Assembly: GCA_014730235.1 (NCBI GenBank)
Contig: WJIO01000240.1
Coordinates: 1-50,035 of the forward strand
Direction of reading: 5' to 3'
Origin: Candidatus Poribacteria bacterium
GTDB lineage: Bacteria; Poribacteria; DTPJ01; WJIO01
Length of the DNA stretch: 50,035 nucleotides
Shown here: positions 1 to 10,255 of the stretch, piece after piece
How the letters are laid out: each line of letters begins with the position of its first letter
Position numbering within the stretch: the stretch's first letter is position 1
Translations under genes and position numbers: made by a program
Notes under the pieces: model-generated
What the model saw: the letters and a program-made list of their open reading frames with translations, nothing else
Told to the model about the DNA's origin: nothing
Database searches by the model: none

Positions 1-2
1 AA

Positions 3-2834
3 AAGGAAAATAAAATGACCTTTGTCCTGATCCAGCACCTTGACCCTGATCGCAAGAGCATGATGGTTGATCTGGTCAAGCGATATGTAAAAATGCCGGT
101 CTACCAAGTGGAAGATGGTATGAAGGTTAAGCCAAACTGCACTTATATAATTCCGCCTAATCGTGATATGGCTATATTTAACGGTGTTTTACAACTGATG
201 GAACCCATCGAACCCCGGGGATGAAGACTGCCTATTGACTCCTTTTTCCGTTCATTGGCCAGGGACAAATGCGAACAGAGCATATGTATAATACTTTCGG
301 GAACCGGAACCGACGGAACTCTGGGTCTAAGGGCAATTAAAGGTGAGGGCGGTATGGCCATAGTGCAGGACCCCGATTCAGCAGAATATGACGGTATGCC
401 CCAAAGCGCTATTAACACCGGTATGGCCGATTATATCCTGCCGCCCGATAAGATGCCGGAACAGTTATTCAATTACGTTCAACATGCCTTTGATAAAGAA
501 GCAATAAGGAAGATTGAAAAAGAACCAAAAAACGATGATTGGCTGCAAAAAGTCTTTATACTGCTTCGAGACTATACAGGTCATGATTTTAGTCACTACA
601 AGCAAAATACCATACTAAGGCGGATTCAAAGACGTATGACCGTTCACCAGATAATGGATCAAAAAGTTTATGTACGCTTTCTCCAGGAAAATCCTGAGGA
701 ATTGGAAGTATTGTTCAAGGAACTTTTAATCGGTGTTACCCATTTCTTTCGAGATCCCGAGGCCTTTGATGTCCTGAAGGAAAAAGCAATACCGGATATA
801 TTTAAAGGTAAATCCCGTGATAATACCATAAAAATATGGGTTCCCGGCTGTTCCACCGGGGAGGAAGCCTACTCCATCGCTATATTGGTTCAGGAGCATA
901 TGAATAAAATTAAAAAAAATTTTGAGGTGCAGGTGTTTGCTACCGATATAGATAATGAAGCAATAGAAAACGCCCGGTTGGGGATTTATCCCGACAGCAT
1001 CGCCGGTGATATTACACCTGAACGTCTGAAGAATTTCTTTATAGAGAAGGAAAACCAATACCAGATTAAACGCAAAATCCGGAATATGCTGGTGTTTTCC
1101 ATACAAAATGTGGTTAAAGACCCATCGCTTTCCAAGATAGACATAATTAGCTGTCGAAACCTGCTGATATACATGGGGGAAAAACTACAAAAAAAGCTGC
1201 TGCCCCTTTTTCATTATTCCCTGAAACCCAATGGATACCTTTTTTTAGGAACTTCCGAGAGCACAAGCAGTTTTGATGACCTGTTTGAGACTGTTGATAG
1301 AAAATGGAAGCTGTTTAAGAAAAAGTCCACAGTTGATTATACACAGATTGAGAACCGAGCCTTGATGGATTTCACGCGGATGTTCTTGGAAGAAGATAAA
1401 ACACAGAAAGATAAGTTTTCAAAAGACGTTAAAAAGACCAATTATAAAGACCTGGTGGAAAACATACTGTTGAAAACTTATTCCCCTGCATGTGTGCTTA
1501 TAGATAATAAATACGATATTCTCTATGTTCACGGACGCACTGGAAAATACCTGGAGCAACCCCAGGGAGAAGCCAGCCTGAATATACTGGAAATGGCCCG
1601 GAAAGGGCTAAAAATGGAACTTTCCACAGCCATACGTAAGGTAGTAAGCAAGGGGGAGGAAAATCTTAAAAGAGGATTATTTGTAAAGACTAACGGTGAA
1701 ACACAGATGATCGATCTGATAGTTAAGCCTATTACAGATATCCAATCACACGAAGATTTGCTGTTACTGATTTTCCGTGACATAGACTCTCAGTCAGGGA
1801 AAGAATTAACGTCAGGAGAAGATGGCAGTAAAAGCGAAGAAGAATTGAAGCTGGAGCGAGAACTGGAAGCCACAAAGCAGTACCTTCAAACCACTATTGA
1901 GGAACTGGAAACATCCAATGAAGAGCTAAAATCAACCAACGAGGAACTGCAATCGTCCAACGAGGAACTTCAAAGCACTAACGAGGAACTGGAAACATCC
2001 AAAGAGGAACTGCAATCGGTCAACGAGGAACTTACAACAGTAAACGCCGAATTGGAAAACAAGCTGGACCAACTGCACAAAGCTAACAACGACATGAATA
2101 ACCTCCTGGTCAGCACAGAGATCGCCACAATTTTCCTGGATGAAAAACTGCAAATTAAACTTTATACTCCTAAAGCCACTGAGGCAATAAACCTGATCCA
2201 GAGCGATATAGGAAGACCTTTGAAACATACTGTCTCTAATCTTAAATACGAAGACCTTATAGAGGATGCAAAAGAGGTGCTGAATACCCTGGAATCCAAG
2301 GAAGTAGAAGTCCAATCCAATGATGGAAAATGGTTTTCTATAAAAATATTCCCCTATAGAACCACAGATAACGTCATAGAGGGAGTGATTATTAATTTTA
2401 TAGATATTACCAAGCAGAAAAAAAACCAGAAAAAATTGCAGGAACAGAAAGAGCTTCTGGAAGAAAGCAACAGTTACATCACAGCTATTCTGGATACAGT
2501 GCGGGAATCCCTGCTGGTGCTGGACGTTGATCTGAAAGTGGTATCAGCCAACATGTCATTCTATGATGTTTTCCAGGTAGAAGAAGATACAGAAGGGAAG
2601 CTTGTCTACGACCTGGGCGATGGTCAATGGGACATACCGGACCTGCGGGAACTGCTGGATAATGTCATCTCAAAAAAGAAGGTATTTAACGATTACAAAG
2701 TAGAGCATGATTTTCCAAATATCGGTAAAAGAATTATGCTTCTGAACGCCCGACGGGTAGAACTTGAAAAAAGCCACAGAAAGCTGATATTGCTGGCTAT
2801 TGAGGATATTACCCAAAGGGCTGGAATTCACTAG
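3..2834 (+). pseudogene. CheB-CheR-PAS fusion, 5' end outside window, internal in-frame TGA
   Basis: This is a chemotaxis-type fusion of methylesterase (CheB), methyltransferase (CheR) and PAS sensor parts. The first segment (to 224) has the CheB QHLDPD motif with the catalytic His, preceded by in-frame codons, so the true start lies before the window. A TGA at 222-224 then interrupts the frame, but the same frame continues at once with the normal family sequence RLPIDSFFRSLA. From the ATG at 255 (859 residues) I see the CheB LSGTGTDGTLG motif (Asp about residue 20), CheR with HFFRDP (163-168), the SAM site GCSTGEEAYS (198-207) and SCRNLLIYM (299-307). A long coiled coil of repeated 'EEL.S.N' units follows (about 515-600), then two PAS domains. 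It ends without a kinase domain; a separate hybrid kinase lies 130 bp downstream. The break looks like a nonsense mutation or base error. The methyltransferase part could still be made from 255, though no strong ribosome site is seen there. Confidence 0.85.
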
Positions 2835-2852
2835 TTGTGCTGATGATCCTGG

Positions 2853-2875
2853 ATTCCTGCTTTCACAGGAATGAC
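2853..2875. repeat. Short palindromic repeat, family A copy 1
   Basis: ATTCCTGCTTTCACAGGAAT plus GAC forms a small imperfect hairpin between the CheB-CheR gene and the hybrid kinase. The same palindrome (consensus TCATTCCTGCGAAAGCAGG) occurs at seven further intergenic places in the window. Confidence 0.8.
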
Positions 2876-2964
2876 AAAAATTATAATAAATCGGTAATCA
2901 CATATGTAATAGATTGGTAATGATACATGTAATAAGGCAAAAATTAACATAAGGGGATGGAAAA

Positions 2965-5034
2965 ATGGCGGACAGAAAATATGATCAAAATGATTTACGC
3001 AGACGGGCAGAGAAACAAATTGAAGATCAGGAAGCAGACCTGGATAGTATGTCACCCGATGACATAAAGAAGCTGGTCCATGAACTACGGGTACATCAGG
3101 TTGAACTGGAGATGCAAAATGATGAACTTCGCCGGATTCAGCAGGCCCTTCAGGATTCCCGGGACAGTTATTCTGACCTCTATGACTTTGCACCGGTGGG
3201 TTATCTCACTGTAAATGAAAAAGGGATAATACTGAAGGCGAACCTTACCTGTGCAACCATGCTAGGTATAGATAGAGGAAAACTTACAGGTAAACCCCTG
3301 GCCCAGTTTGTATTCAGAGATGAAAGGGATAAATTTTATCTGCATCGCAGGAAACTCTTTGAAGAAAAGAACCGTAAAACCTGCGAATTACGAATGGTAA
3401 GGAAAGACGGCAAACAATTCTATGCCCAGTTTGAAAGTATAATTAATGGGGATAATAACACCGGTGAAGATTGCTGTCAAATAGTGATTAGCGATATAAC
3501 CGAAAAAAAGCAGGCAGAAGAGGCATTAATAGAAAGCGAAAGAAACCTTAAACTGGCCCAGAAAGCCGCCCATATCGGAAGCTGGAAATATTATGTCAAA
3601 ACCAGGGAATTATACTGGTCTGATGAATTATACAGGATATACTGCCTTGATCCTGAGTCCACAAAAGCAAGTCTTGAGCATGGGCTGGGTATGATTCACC
3701 CGGATGATAGGGAGGTAGCTGAAAAAACATTTCGGAACGCTGTTGAAAATGCGATGGAATACGATATTACCTACAGGATTATAAGGCCTGATGGGGTGGT
3801 GCGATTCATAGAGGGTGTCGGGAAGGTTGAAGAAGATGAAAAGGGAGAAATATTAAGCGTATACGGAACCGGCCAGGACATTACTGAACGAAAAAAAATG
3901 GAGGAAGAGCTTCAGAAGATGGAAAAGCTGGAATCCATCGGCATATTGGCCGGCGGTATCGCCCATGACCTGAATAACCTGCTGGTGGGTGTAATTGGCG
4001 GAATATCAATGGCTAAAATGTCTGAGGATAAATCCCGGAGAGATAAAGTCCTGGATAAAGCGGAGAAGGCAGCCATGCGTATAAGAGGCCTGACCACGCA
4101 GTTGCTAACTTTCTCCAAAGGCGGCACGCCAGTCCTGGAAACTGTAGATATAAAACCTCTACTGGAAGAATCAACGCGCTTCGCCCTCAGCGGATCCAAT
4201 GTTATATGCAATTTATCTATTCCCGAAAATATTAAACCGGTGGATATTGACGAGGGGCAGATCAACCAAGTCATAAACAACCTGGTAATAAACGCAAAAC
4301 AGGCCATGTCCAGCGGAGGAAATATCTGGCTGAATTGTGAAAATGTATATATTAGTGAAAAAGATCAGATACTAAAACCGGGAGAGTATGTCAAAATAAC
4401 AATACAGGACGAAGGCATAGGAATTCCCCAGAATCACCTGGATAAAATTTTTGATCCATTTTTCACCACCAAACAGCAAGGAAGTGGCTTAGGACTTACT
4501 GCATCTTATTCCATTATCCAGAAACACAGAGGTTATATTGCAGTAGAATCAGAAATGGGCGAAGGAAGCACGTTTAATATATACTTACCAGCTTCTTATG
4601 ATGTATCCTACGAATCAGAACAGGTTGAGGAAAAAACCTCTATCCGGGGAAATGGGAAAATACTGGTAATGGACGATGAGGATTTTATAAGGGATATGCT
4701 CAGGGATATGCTGAATGAATTAGGTTATACCGCAGCCACAGTTAGTGATGGCTTTGAAGCCATTGGAGCGTACCAACAGGCAATGGACTCAGGAGAACCT
4801 TATGATGCGGTCATATTGGATTTAACTGTTCCCGGAAGCATGGGAGGCCTGGCAACTGTTAAAAATCTCCTGGAAATAGATCCTGAAGTTAAAAGCATTG
4901 TATCCAGCGGCTACTCGGATGACGAAGCAATATCAAAATTCAGGGAACACGGCTTTAAGGGTTTTATCACCAAACCCTATAAGCTAAAAGAATTAGATGA
5001 GGTAATAAACAATATGCTTTCATGCAGAAGTTAG
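2965..5034 (+). CDS. PAS-PAS hybrid sensor histidine kinase with C-terminal receiver domain
   Basis: A 689-residue cytoplasmic signalling kinase with no membrane segment or signal peptide. An N-terminal coiled coil with LVHELRVHQVELEMQN (37-52) leads into two PAS domains (about 65-180 and 195-308). Next come a HisKA domain with phospho-acceptor H334 in GGIAHDLNNLL and an HATPase domain with N-box NNLVINAKQAM (438-448), G1 DEGIGIP (482-488), F-box FDPFFTTK and G2 GSGLGL. A receiver domain follows: acidic pair DDED (570-573), phospho-acceptor D619 in ILDLTVPGSMGG, and K670 in TKPY. All catalytic motifs are intact. AGGGG about 8 nt before the ATG supports the start. It probably works with the upstream CheB-CheR-PAS protein. 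The stop codon overlaps the stop of the convergent downstream gene, so no terminator separates them. Confidence 0.95.
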   Translation: MADRKYDQNDLRRRAEKQIEDQEADLDSMSPDDIKKLVHELRVHQVELEMQNDELRRIQQALQDSRDSYSDLYDFAPVGYLTVNEKGIILKANLTCATMLGIDRGKLTGKPLAQFVFRDERDKFYLHRRKLFEEKNRKTCELRMVRKDGKQFYAQFESIINGDNNTGEDCCQIVISDITEKKQAEEALIESERNLKLAQKAAHIGSWKYYVKTRELYWSDELYRIYCLDPESTKASLEHGLGMIHPDDREVAEKTFRNAVENAMEYDITYRIIRPDGVVRFIEGVGKVEEDEKGEILSVYGTGQDITERKKMEEELQKMEKLESIGILAGGIAHDLNNLLVGVIGGISMAKMSEDKSRRDKVLDKAEKAAMRIRGLTTQLLTFSKGGTPVLETVDIKPLLEESTRFALSGSNVICNLSIPENIKPVDIDEGQINQVINNLVINAKQAMSSGGNIWLNCENVYISEKDQILKPGEYVKITIQDEGIGIPQNHLDKIFDPFFTTKQQGSGLGLTASYSIIQKHRGYIAVESEMGEGSTFNIYLPASYDVSYESEQVEEKTSIRGNGKILVMDDEDFIRDMLRDMLNELGYTAATVSDGFEAIGAYQQAMDSGEPYDAVILDLTVPGSMGGLATVKNLLEIDPEVKSIVSSGYSDDEAISKFREHGFKGFITKPYKLKELDEVINNMLSCRS

Positions 5035-5987
5035 AGCATTGAATACAGATATTTAACGCTTTTCGATGGATCTCTTTTTACCCACAATTCATCCATTCTT
5101 TCCGGATCAAGGCGACTTGCAATTTCCATTAATTTCAGGGTATTGCTGGTAACCACTTCAAAATTCCCCACAGTATCAATTTCCTTGGGTGTAACATCAT
5201 AAGCAAACCAGTCGTTATAACCAAGTTTTTCAAGATAATAGAAAAACTCGATGAATTCCCAGAAATTATACGCACCGGGGATCATATCCCAATCCCAGAA
5301 CTTGTCGTTATCATTCAGATGAACGTAAAACAGACGTTCTGCCCTGGCCAGCATTACGGCTGATTGGGCTGGTCTTTCACCGGCCTGGATAGCATGGCCG
5401 AAATCCAGAGTTACGCCGACATTTGGCAGACCAATTCGCTGGCAAAAGGCCAGGGTCTCTCCGGCATTACCCAACAGGCATCGGGCTCTGGGGTCGTTCA
5501 TCTTGTATTCGATACACAGCTTTACATCGGGATATGCAGACGCTGCCTCTGAAACCGTTTCTTCAAAAAAATCCAAAGCCTGTCCGTAATTTATCTCAAA
5601 TGGATAATCATGCCCCTCGTTAAGAGGGCACGTGGTAATCCTTCTGCATGCCAGTTCCACAGCCAGAGCCATGGCTGCCTTCAGGTCTTCCACTACCTCC
5701 TTACGCTCGTGGGCTTTCTGGGAACTGAAAGAACCTCTCAGCCATTTGCCGGTGCGCCTTGAGCGGAAATTAACGGCGGATACTTCCAATTGGTAATGAC
5801 TAAGAAGTTTAAGAAGCTGATCTTTATCCTCAAAATCCGCAGGATAACAAACCTCCAGGCCTGAAATATTTTCAACCTCTGCCGCCATGCGTATCTTTTC
5901 TGCCAGGTTTCTGTCATCCTGATACACCATATACCTGTTTCTTACACCGCCCAGAAAGCCTGTGATTATAGCTAGTTTGTTTGTCAT
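5031..5987 (-). CDS. Sugar phosphate isomerase/epimerase-like TIM-barrel protein
   Basis: A 318-residue protein of the xylose-isomerase-like TIM-barrel superfamily (AP endonuclease family 2 fold). Typical metal ligands are visible: E160 in LCIEYK, D195 and H198 in TLDFGHA, and H223 with D226/D228 in FYVHLNDND. Members usually isomerise or epimerise sugars, or open or dehydrate oxidised sugars; the substrate here cannot be told. It has no signal peptide, so it is cytoplasmic. It is the last gene of the operon that starts at 10204. Its ATG directly follows the TAA of the URO-D gene, with GAGG inside that gene as ribosome site, so the two are translationally coupled. The 3' end overlaps the stop of the convergent histidine kinase by 4 bp. 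Confidence 0.85.
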   Translation of the reverse strand: MTNKLAIITGFLGGVRNRYMVYQDDRNLAEKIRMAAEVENISGLEVCYPADFEDKDQLLKLLSHYQLEVSAVNFRSRRTGKWLRGSFSSQKAHERKEVVEDLKAAMALAVELACRRITTCPLNEGHDYPFEINYGQALDFFEETVSEAASAYPDVKLCIEYKMNDPRARCLLGNAGETLAFCQRIGLPNVGVTLDFGHAIQAGERPAQSAVMLARAERLFYVHLNDNDKFWDWDMIPGAYNFWEFIEFFYYLEKLGYNDWFAYDVTPKEIDTVGNFEVVTSNTLKLMEIASRLDPERMDELWVKRDPSKSVKYLYSML

Positions 5988-7223
5988 TTACATGGCCTCG
6001 TTTACCGCTTCCCGGGCAATCTGTGACCATATATCGAATCTTTCCGGCTTATGTTCGCAGGTGTGAGTATCTTTCAACACCATTTCCAGTATACAGTTGT
6101 TTTCCAGGGCTACATCAACGGTATGCTTGATATATTTTTTTATCACATCCGTATTAAATTCTCCCACCAGATGCGAAGGCTGGGGTTTCCATGAATATAT
6201 GTAATTTCCCTTAAGCTTTTCTGCGGAAGCATCTACATCTGCCGATGGTGCAACAGAAATACGGCGGATTTGGGGTATGGTAAAAACGTCATCCAGCTTG
6301 AGGGTTAGGTCTTCACAGCAGCCATATCCTGTAAGGGCAAAGGGTTCCAGCAGACGTTTTTCATACTGCATGCTGAATTCAACATGCATTTCGGGTGACA
6401 CCTGGGCCAGCTCCTGGGCTTCTGCGCTTCCCCACATATCACACAAGCGAATGCGTTCGGGATCATAGTCCGGCGGGGGTAATTCATCGGTATAGCCATT
6501 GCCGCCGGTGTTCTGGTATGTGTTGTCGTTATTCAGGCTTAACAAATTCATGTCAACGTATTGATCCAGCATACGCCGGTGGCCTTCTTCCAGAAACGAC
6601 ATGGCATCGTGCAACATACCGGGATTTTCGTACATATCGCACATAACCTCTTCCAGCCCTCGAAGTCCTGTATATATATTCATCAGGTGGAAGGATATAT
6701 GGGACACACCCTTTTGCTTTACATCCAGAATATCCCCGAACAAATCCTGCATCTGTTCCAGATTTCTCTTTGATGCTTCCTCATCGTGGGTAACTTCGGG
6801 AAATTTGAGTTTTTTCAAGTCTGATGGCTCTTTTATGACCGGATCGAAATGCCATGCTCCCCTGGGTTCGGTGCTGGGAATATGCTTTGCCGACATACCC
6901 CACCCGGTTCTCCCTATAGCTTTTGACACTATCCATTCCTTTTCGATTACCGTATCGTCCTGAAAGTGTTCGTAATAGTAAATACGGCTTCTTAACGACC
7001 ATTCCATACCCCTGGCCTGATCGCTTTCACATTCCATCTGATCCCGGGGTAGCAGTTCACCCCATGAACCTTCGGGGAATATAAGTATCATGGGGCGTGA
7101 TGTTTTAAGGCTGTTATGCTTTTTCCACAGGTTTTTACGCTCTTCCATAATGGGCATATCAGCTATATCCGCGACCCTTTTGGCCAGGTCTCGTAGTTTT
7201 TCTCTATCTTTACCTGTTATCAT
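5988..7223 (-). CDS. URO-D superfamily protein (uroporphyrinogen decarboxylase / corrinoid methyltransferase-like)
   Basis: A 411-residue protein with the URO-D/MtaA-like barrel pattern. It has YGCCEDLTLKLDDVF (about 301-315), PQIRRISVAPSADVDA and the C-terminal DTHTCEHKPERF. The CC pair and the HTC motif could be zinc ligands, as in corrinoid-dependent methyltransferases of this superfamily; that assignment is inference. It lacks the short conserved N-terminal substrate motif of true HemE, so haem synthesis is unlikely. Start: ATG with GGAGAT about 7 nt upstream. It lies between a second URO-D-like gene (15 nt gap) and the TIM-barrel isomerase (adjacent), suggesting a joint catabolic role, perhaps demethylating a methylated substrate. 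No corrinoid protein is encoded in the window. Confidence 0.8.
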   Translation of the reverse strand: MITGKDREKLRDLAKRVADIADMPIMEERKNLWKKHNSLKTSRPMILIFPEGSWGELLPRDQMECESDQARGMEWSLRSRIYYYEHFQDDTVIEKEWIVSKAIGRTGWGMSAKHIPSTEPRGAWHFDPVIKEPSDLKKLKFPEVTHDEEASKRNLEQMQDLFGDILDVKQKGVSHISFHLMNIYTGLRGLEEVMCDMYENPGMLHDAMSFLEEGHRRMLDQYVDMNLLSLNNDNTYQNTGGNGYTDELPPPDYDPERIRLCDMWGSAEAQELAQVSPEMHVEFSMQYEKRLLEPFALTGYGCCEDLTLKLDDVFTIPQIRRISVAPSADVDASAEKLKGNYIYSWKPQPSHLVGEFNTDVIKKYIKHTVDVALENNCILEMVLKDTHTCEHKPERFDIWSQIAREAVNEAM

Positions 7224-7238
7224 CGGTTATCTCCTGAA

Positions 7239-8315
7239 TTAATCGCTGGCAATATCCAGTATTTCTTCCGCATGTTCCGGGGATTTTGCCCCCATATTGA
7301 TAAGAAAATGTTTGAATTTCCATCCGAATTCTTTTTTTAATATTTTAAGTGTATCTGTATTATCGCAGTTAATAAGCATCTTTTTTCCGGCTTCGATGGT
7401 TTTATGATAATAGGGCCACCAGCGTTTGTGAAACGTAGGTTCCTGTCCTGCTCCGGGTGTCCATTGGAGCATGGTAAGCCGGGGAATGGAAAGCAAGCAA
7501 TCATGGTGCTGAAGCGCGCCCGGGCCGTCCCAGTGGAACATGCAGTAGGACACCCGTTCGCACATTTCCGTAAGCACCGGCTTCATGAATTCTGCAAACA
7601 TCTCAGGTGAGATCATAGCAGCAAAATCACATTGAAACTTGGACATTCGACCCGGTGCCCAGGCCCAGAAAATTGATCCGCCTACTTCATCCCGAAACAG
7701 ATCGTATAAAATATCGTAGTAATGAAAATATAAGTCTGTAATTCTGCGCAGGGATTTATGTACCCATTGGGGCCTTTCCAGCAAGTCTATCAGTAGTTTT
7801 TGAGTGCCTCGCATGGCTGCCAGGGTGTCCAGGCCTTCAATTAGATCAGGAAATGTAAACAGGAATTTTCCCTCGCCCAGACGAACCTGTTCCCGCCCTA
7901 GTTTCAGGGTAAATTTCCAGTAGAAGTTGTCGGGATCGTAATCAAATGCGTATTCATCCGGTTCGTCCAGAAATGGTTCACACCATACTGTTCCGGGCAT
8001 GTCCACACCCTTACAGCCCAGGTAAAGGGCCAGGCAGTTTGGGGCCAGGTCAGGCGTAACGCTGGGGACAGCATCGCCCAGGTAGTATGTATTTATACAC
8101 TTACGCCTGGAAAGGTTGACCCTGTAATCGTAATTTGATGTGGAATATCGGGTAACCCAACCTTCCGGTTCTGGCATTATTTCGACTTTTTCCAGGGGTT
8201 CAGGACGTCGGGCTGTGATCTGCATTACAGGTCGGCCTATGTCGCCGCCGTTCCACCATTGTGTCAGTCTTTGACGCACTTCATCCATATCTTCTCTATA
8301 TAACAATCCGCTCAT
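7239..8315 (-). CDS. Second URO-D-like protein (trimethylamine corrinoid protein 2-like)
   Basis: A 358-residue protein related to the branch of the URO-D superfamily often called trimethylamine corrinoid protein 2. The N-terminus has the typical REDMDEVRQRLTQWW and 'DIGRPVMQ' pattern. Later motifs include FPDLIEGLDTLAAMRG, SYCMFHWDGPGAL and LQWTPGAG. It is clearly different from its URO-D neighbour, so this is not a recent duplication. The frame is open to 8363, but I start at 8315: that ATG has GGAGAT about 6 nt upstream, whereas the ATG at 8363 would add 16 unusual residues. No signal peptide. It is the second gene of the operon and probably shares substrate or cofactor with the next gene; substrate unknown. 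Confidence 0.8.
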   Translation of the reverse strand: MSGLLYREDMDEVRQRLTQWWNGGDIGRPVMQITARRPEPLEKVEIMPEPEGWVTRYSTSNYDYRVNLSRRKCINTYYLGDAVPSVTPDLAPNCLALYLGCKGVDMPGTVWCEPFLDEPDEYAFDYDPDNFYWKFTLKLGREQVRLGEGKFLFTFPDLIEGLDTLAAMRGTQKLLIDLLERPQWVHKSLRRITDLYFHYYDILYDLFRDEVGGSIFWAWAPGRMSKFQCDFAAMISPEMFAEFMKPVLTEMCERVSYCMFHWDGPGALQHHDCLLSIPRLTMLQWTPGAGQEPTFHKRWWPYYHKTIEAGKKMLINCDNTDTLKILKKEFGWKFKHFLINMGAKSPEHAEEILDIASD

Positions 8316-8374
8316 ATAGTATCTCCATAAGACATTGATAGGGACATAAAATGTCCCTATCAATGAGATTTATT

Positions 8375-10204
8375 TTATTCTTCGGCTTTTAGCTTTGCAA
8401 AGAAGTCCTCTGCACTCATGTGTTCTGCTGCCATAGTCAGGTTGTGTTTTTTAGCTAATTCAATATACTTATCAATAACCTGATCCCGTTCAGAACCTTC
8501 CAATCCACCGGCTTCAATCATGGCTCTATAAGCACATATAGAAGCTTTTTCCACCCTGGATCGTACAACTTCGTCATCGGCCATTTCCAGGGCTTTGTTG
8601 AAATATGCCATTATCTCCCTGCATACATCCGGGTCAAGACCTACTTCTTCGGGTTTGGGGAAGCATCCGGGATGCAGACCTCTTTCTGCCACGTTGTCAT
8701 GGAACATGTTTATGTAGTCCATAATGGGTTGGGCTGCGCTTTTGTAATGAAGAGTTACGAACTCCTTTAATACTTCCTGATCATCCAGCCTGGGATTCCA
8801 TATCATGCGGGATATAAGGTAGTTGCGCAGGTCTGAAAACTCGCCGGATGTGCCGTTACCGTTAGCCTGCATAAACAAACCTTTGACGTTGCTTTTCAGG
8901 AAATACCGCACATTGGGGCCGATGCTCCTTAGATTCGGGAATGGCAGGTCGTAGTAGCGGAAGTTGGTGTTGTAGTTCCATACCCATATATCGTTGCAGA
9001 TGGCGCTCCATTCGTTCATATCCTGGCAGAACTTTGTGTTTCTTTCACATTCAGGATCGTCAATGGGGTTGAATGTGCAACATTCTATACTGCAAAGCTG
9101 TATCTGAACATTGTGGCGGGGTTTGATTGTTTTGGGGGCCTGTCGTGTGTACCAGTAAGCCAGAGTACCGACTTTTACATCCGGATATTTTTTCTCGATA
9201 ATCTCGGCTACAGCGTTGACAAAGGCCAGGTTTGACCCCATGGGAGTTCCTTCTCGCTGGTTAATCTTTTCGCATTCCTCGCAGTGACAGTATCGGGCAG
9301 TATCGGCCTGACTTACGCTGATATTCTTTAATCCCGGATGTGCATCCAGATGCTTTATGGCATTTTCGGCTACAAGCTTAATGACTTCTTCATTACTAAC
9401 ACACAACTGGGGGCCTCCGCCGCCTGTATGGGTATCCCGCTTTCCTTCCCACATGGCGTAGTATTCGGGATGCTCTTCACCATATTTGCTGAAGGGTAGA
9501 AGCCATCCGAAGGAGTGATTGATGAGGTTTTGTTGAGTTTTACCGCCTAATTTTTCATCGCCTGTAACGGTGTTGATCCTGAGCTTTGCGGCAAAATCGG
9601 GTCTTTCGGAATTCTCCCGGTAATAGCTCCATCGGAAGGAAAAGGGCGGCATGTAGGAATATTCGCCGTAAGGAACAGCAGACATTCTGGCATCATGGGG
9701 TATATGGGTGTGATCGCAGGTTAAAAATCGAATTCCCATAGCATCCTCAAGGAATTGATACACACCGTAGAGAGTTCCCCTGGGTTTACCACCGGCTATA
9801 AACAGAGAATCTTCATCTACGATGATTTTAAAGCCTTCTTCACCTAATTCCGATACATCAACGTCTTTATGTGCAATGTATACATGCTTCTTTGCACTAT
9901 CTGCATTATTATTTATTGTCAGGGATATACCTGTAGCTTCCTGAAAGAAGCTCTGGAACTCTTCGGCGGCGTATTTCTCCGATGGTATGGCTTCAGGGCC
10001 AACAACAATATCCCATCCCTCCATCTGAGAGACTTCAAGAACTTTGTCTGTTCCAGACTCCTTGTAAAATAGCGACGTTTTATCTGGCATTTTAACCCTC
10101 CTGTTGGTGGAATCAGCCAAATCCGCAGGCTGTTTTGCAGAACAGCCTGCAAAAATTGTGATTATACACGAAAACAAAACAAATAAACTTAATATTTTAT
10201 GCAT
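8375..10204 (-). CDS. DUF4838 / alpha-glucuronidase-like lipoprotein
   Basis: A 609-residue lipoprotein. The N-terminal signal ends in lipobox IFAGC (Cys about residue 20). Residues about 60-160 resemble the accessory N-terminal domain of GH67 alpha-glucuronidases (EKYAAEEFQSFFQEATG, then 'GGKPRGTLYGVYQFLEDAMGIRFL'-type sequence). The rest is a DUF4838 domain with RYCHCEECEKIN and TLAYWYTRQAPK. DUF4838 proteins are widespread, poorly characterised glycoside-hydrolase-like proteins; activity on a uronic-acid or other sugar polymer is inference. Start: ATG with GGGAG about 6 nt upstream. It is first in the operon with two URO-D-like proteins and the TIM-barrel isomerase, so it may release the sugar they process. 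A promoter is seen at 10256-10284. Confidence 0.85.
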   Translation of the reverse strand: MHKILSLFVLFSCIITIFAGCSAKQPADLADSTNRRVKMPDKTSLFYKESGTDKVLEVSQMEGWDIVVGPEAIPSEKYAAEEFQSFFQEATGISLTINNNADSAKKHVYIAHKDVDVSELGEEGFKIIVDEDSLFIAGGKPRGTLYGVYQFLEDAMGIRFLTCDHTHIPHDARMSAVPYGEYSYMPPFSFRWSYYRENSERPDFAAKLRINTVTGDEKLGGKTQQNLINHSFGWLLPFSKYGEEHPEYYAMWEGKRDTHTGGGGPQLCVSNEEVIKLVAENAIKHLDAHPGLKNISVSQADTARYCHCEECEKINQREGTPMGSNLAFVNAVAEIIEKKYPDVKVGTLAYWYTRQAPKTIKPRHNVQIQLCSIECCTFNPIDDPECERNTKFCQDMNEWSAICNDIWVWNYNTNFRYYDLPFPNLRSIGPNVRYFLKSNVKGLFMQANGNGTSGEFSDLRNYLISRMIWNPRLDDQEVLKEFVTLHYKSAAQPIMDYINMFHDNVAERGLHPGCFPKPEEVGLDPDVCREIMAYFNKALEMADDEVVRSRVEKASICAYRAMIEAGGLEGSERDQVIDKYIELAKKHNLTMAAEHMSAEDFFAKLKAEE

Positions 10205-10255
10205 TATAACTCCCGTTAATTTTGAATCATATTGTCATTTAATTTTAATGGTGAG

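Noticed and set aside
222-224. Selenocysteine or alternative genetic code for the TGA in CheB
   Set aside because: TGA ends several intact genes in the window, and CheB proteins have no conserved Cys at this place, so a mutation or base error is more likely.
5988-7223. HemE, true uroporphyrinogen decarboxylase
   Set aside because: The N-terminal substrate-binding signature of HemE is absent, no haem gene is near, and a second divergent URO-D-like gene lies beside it.
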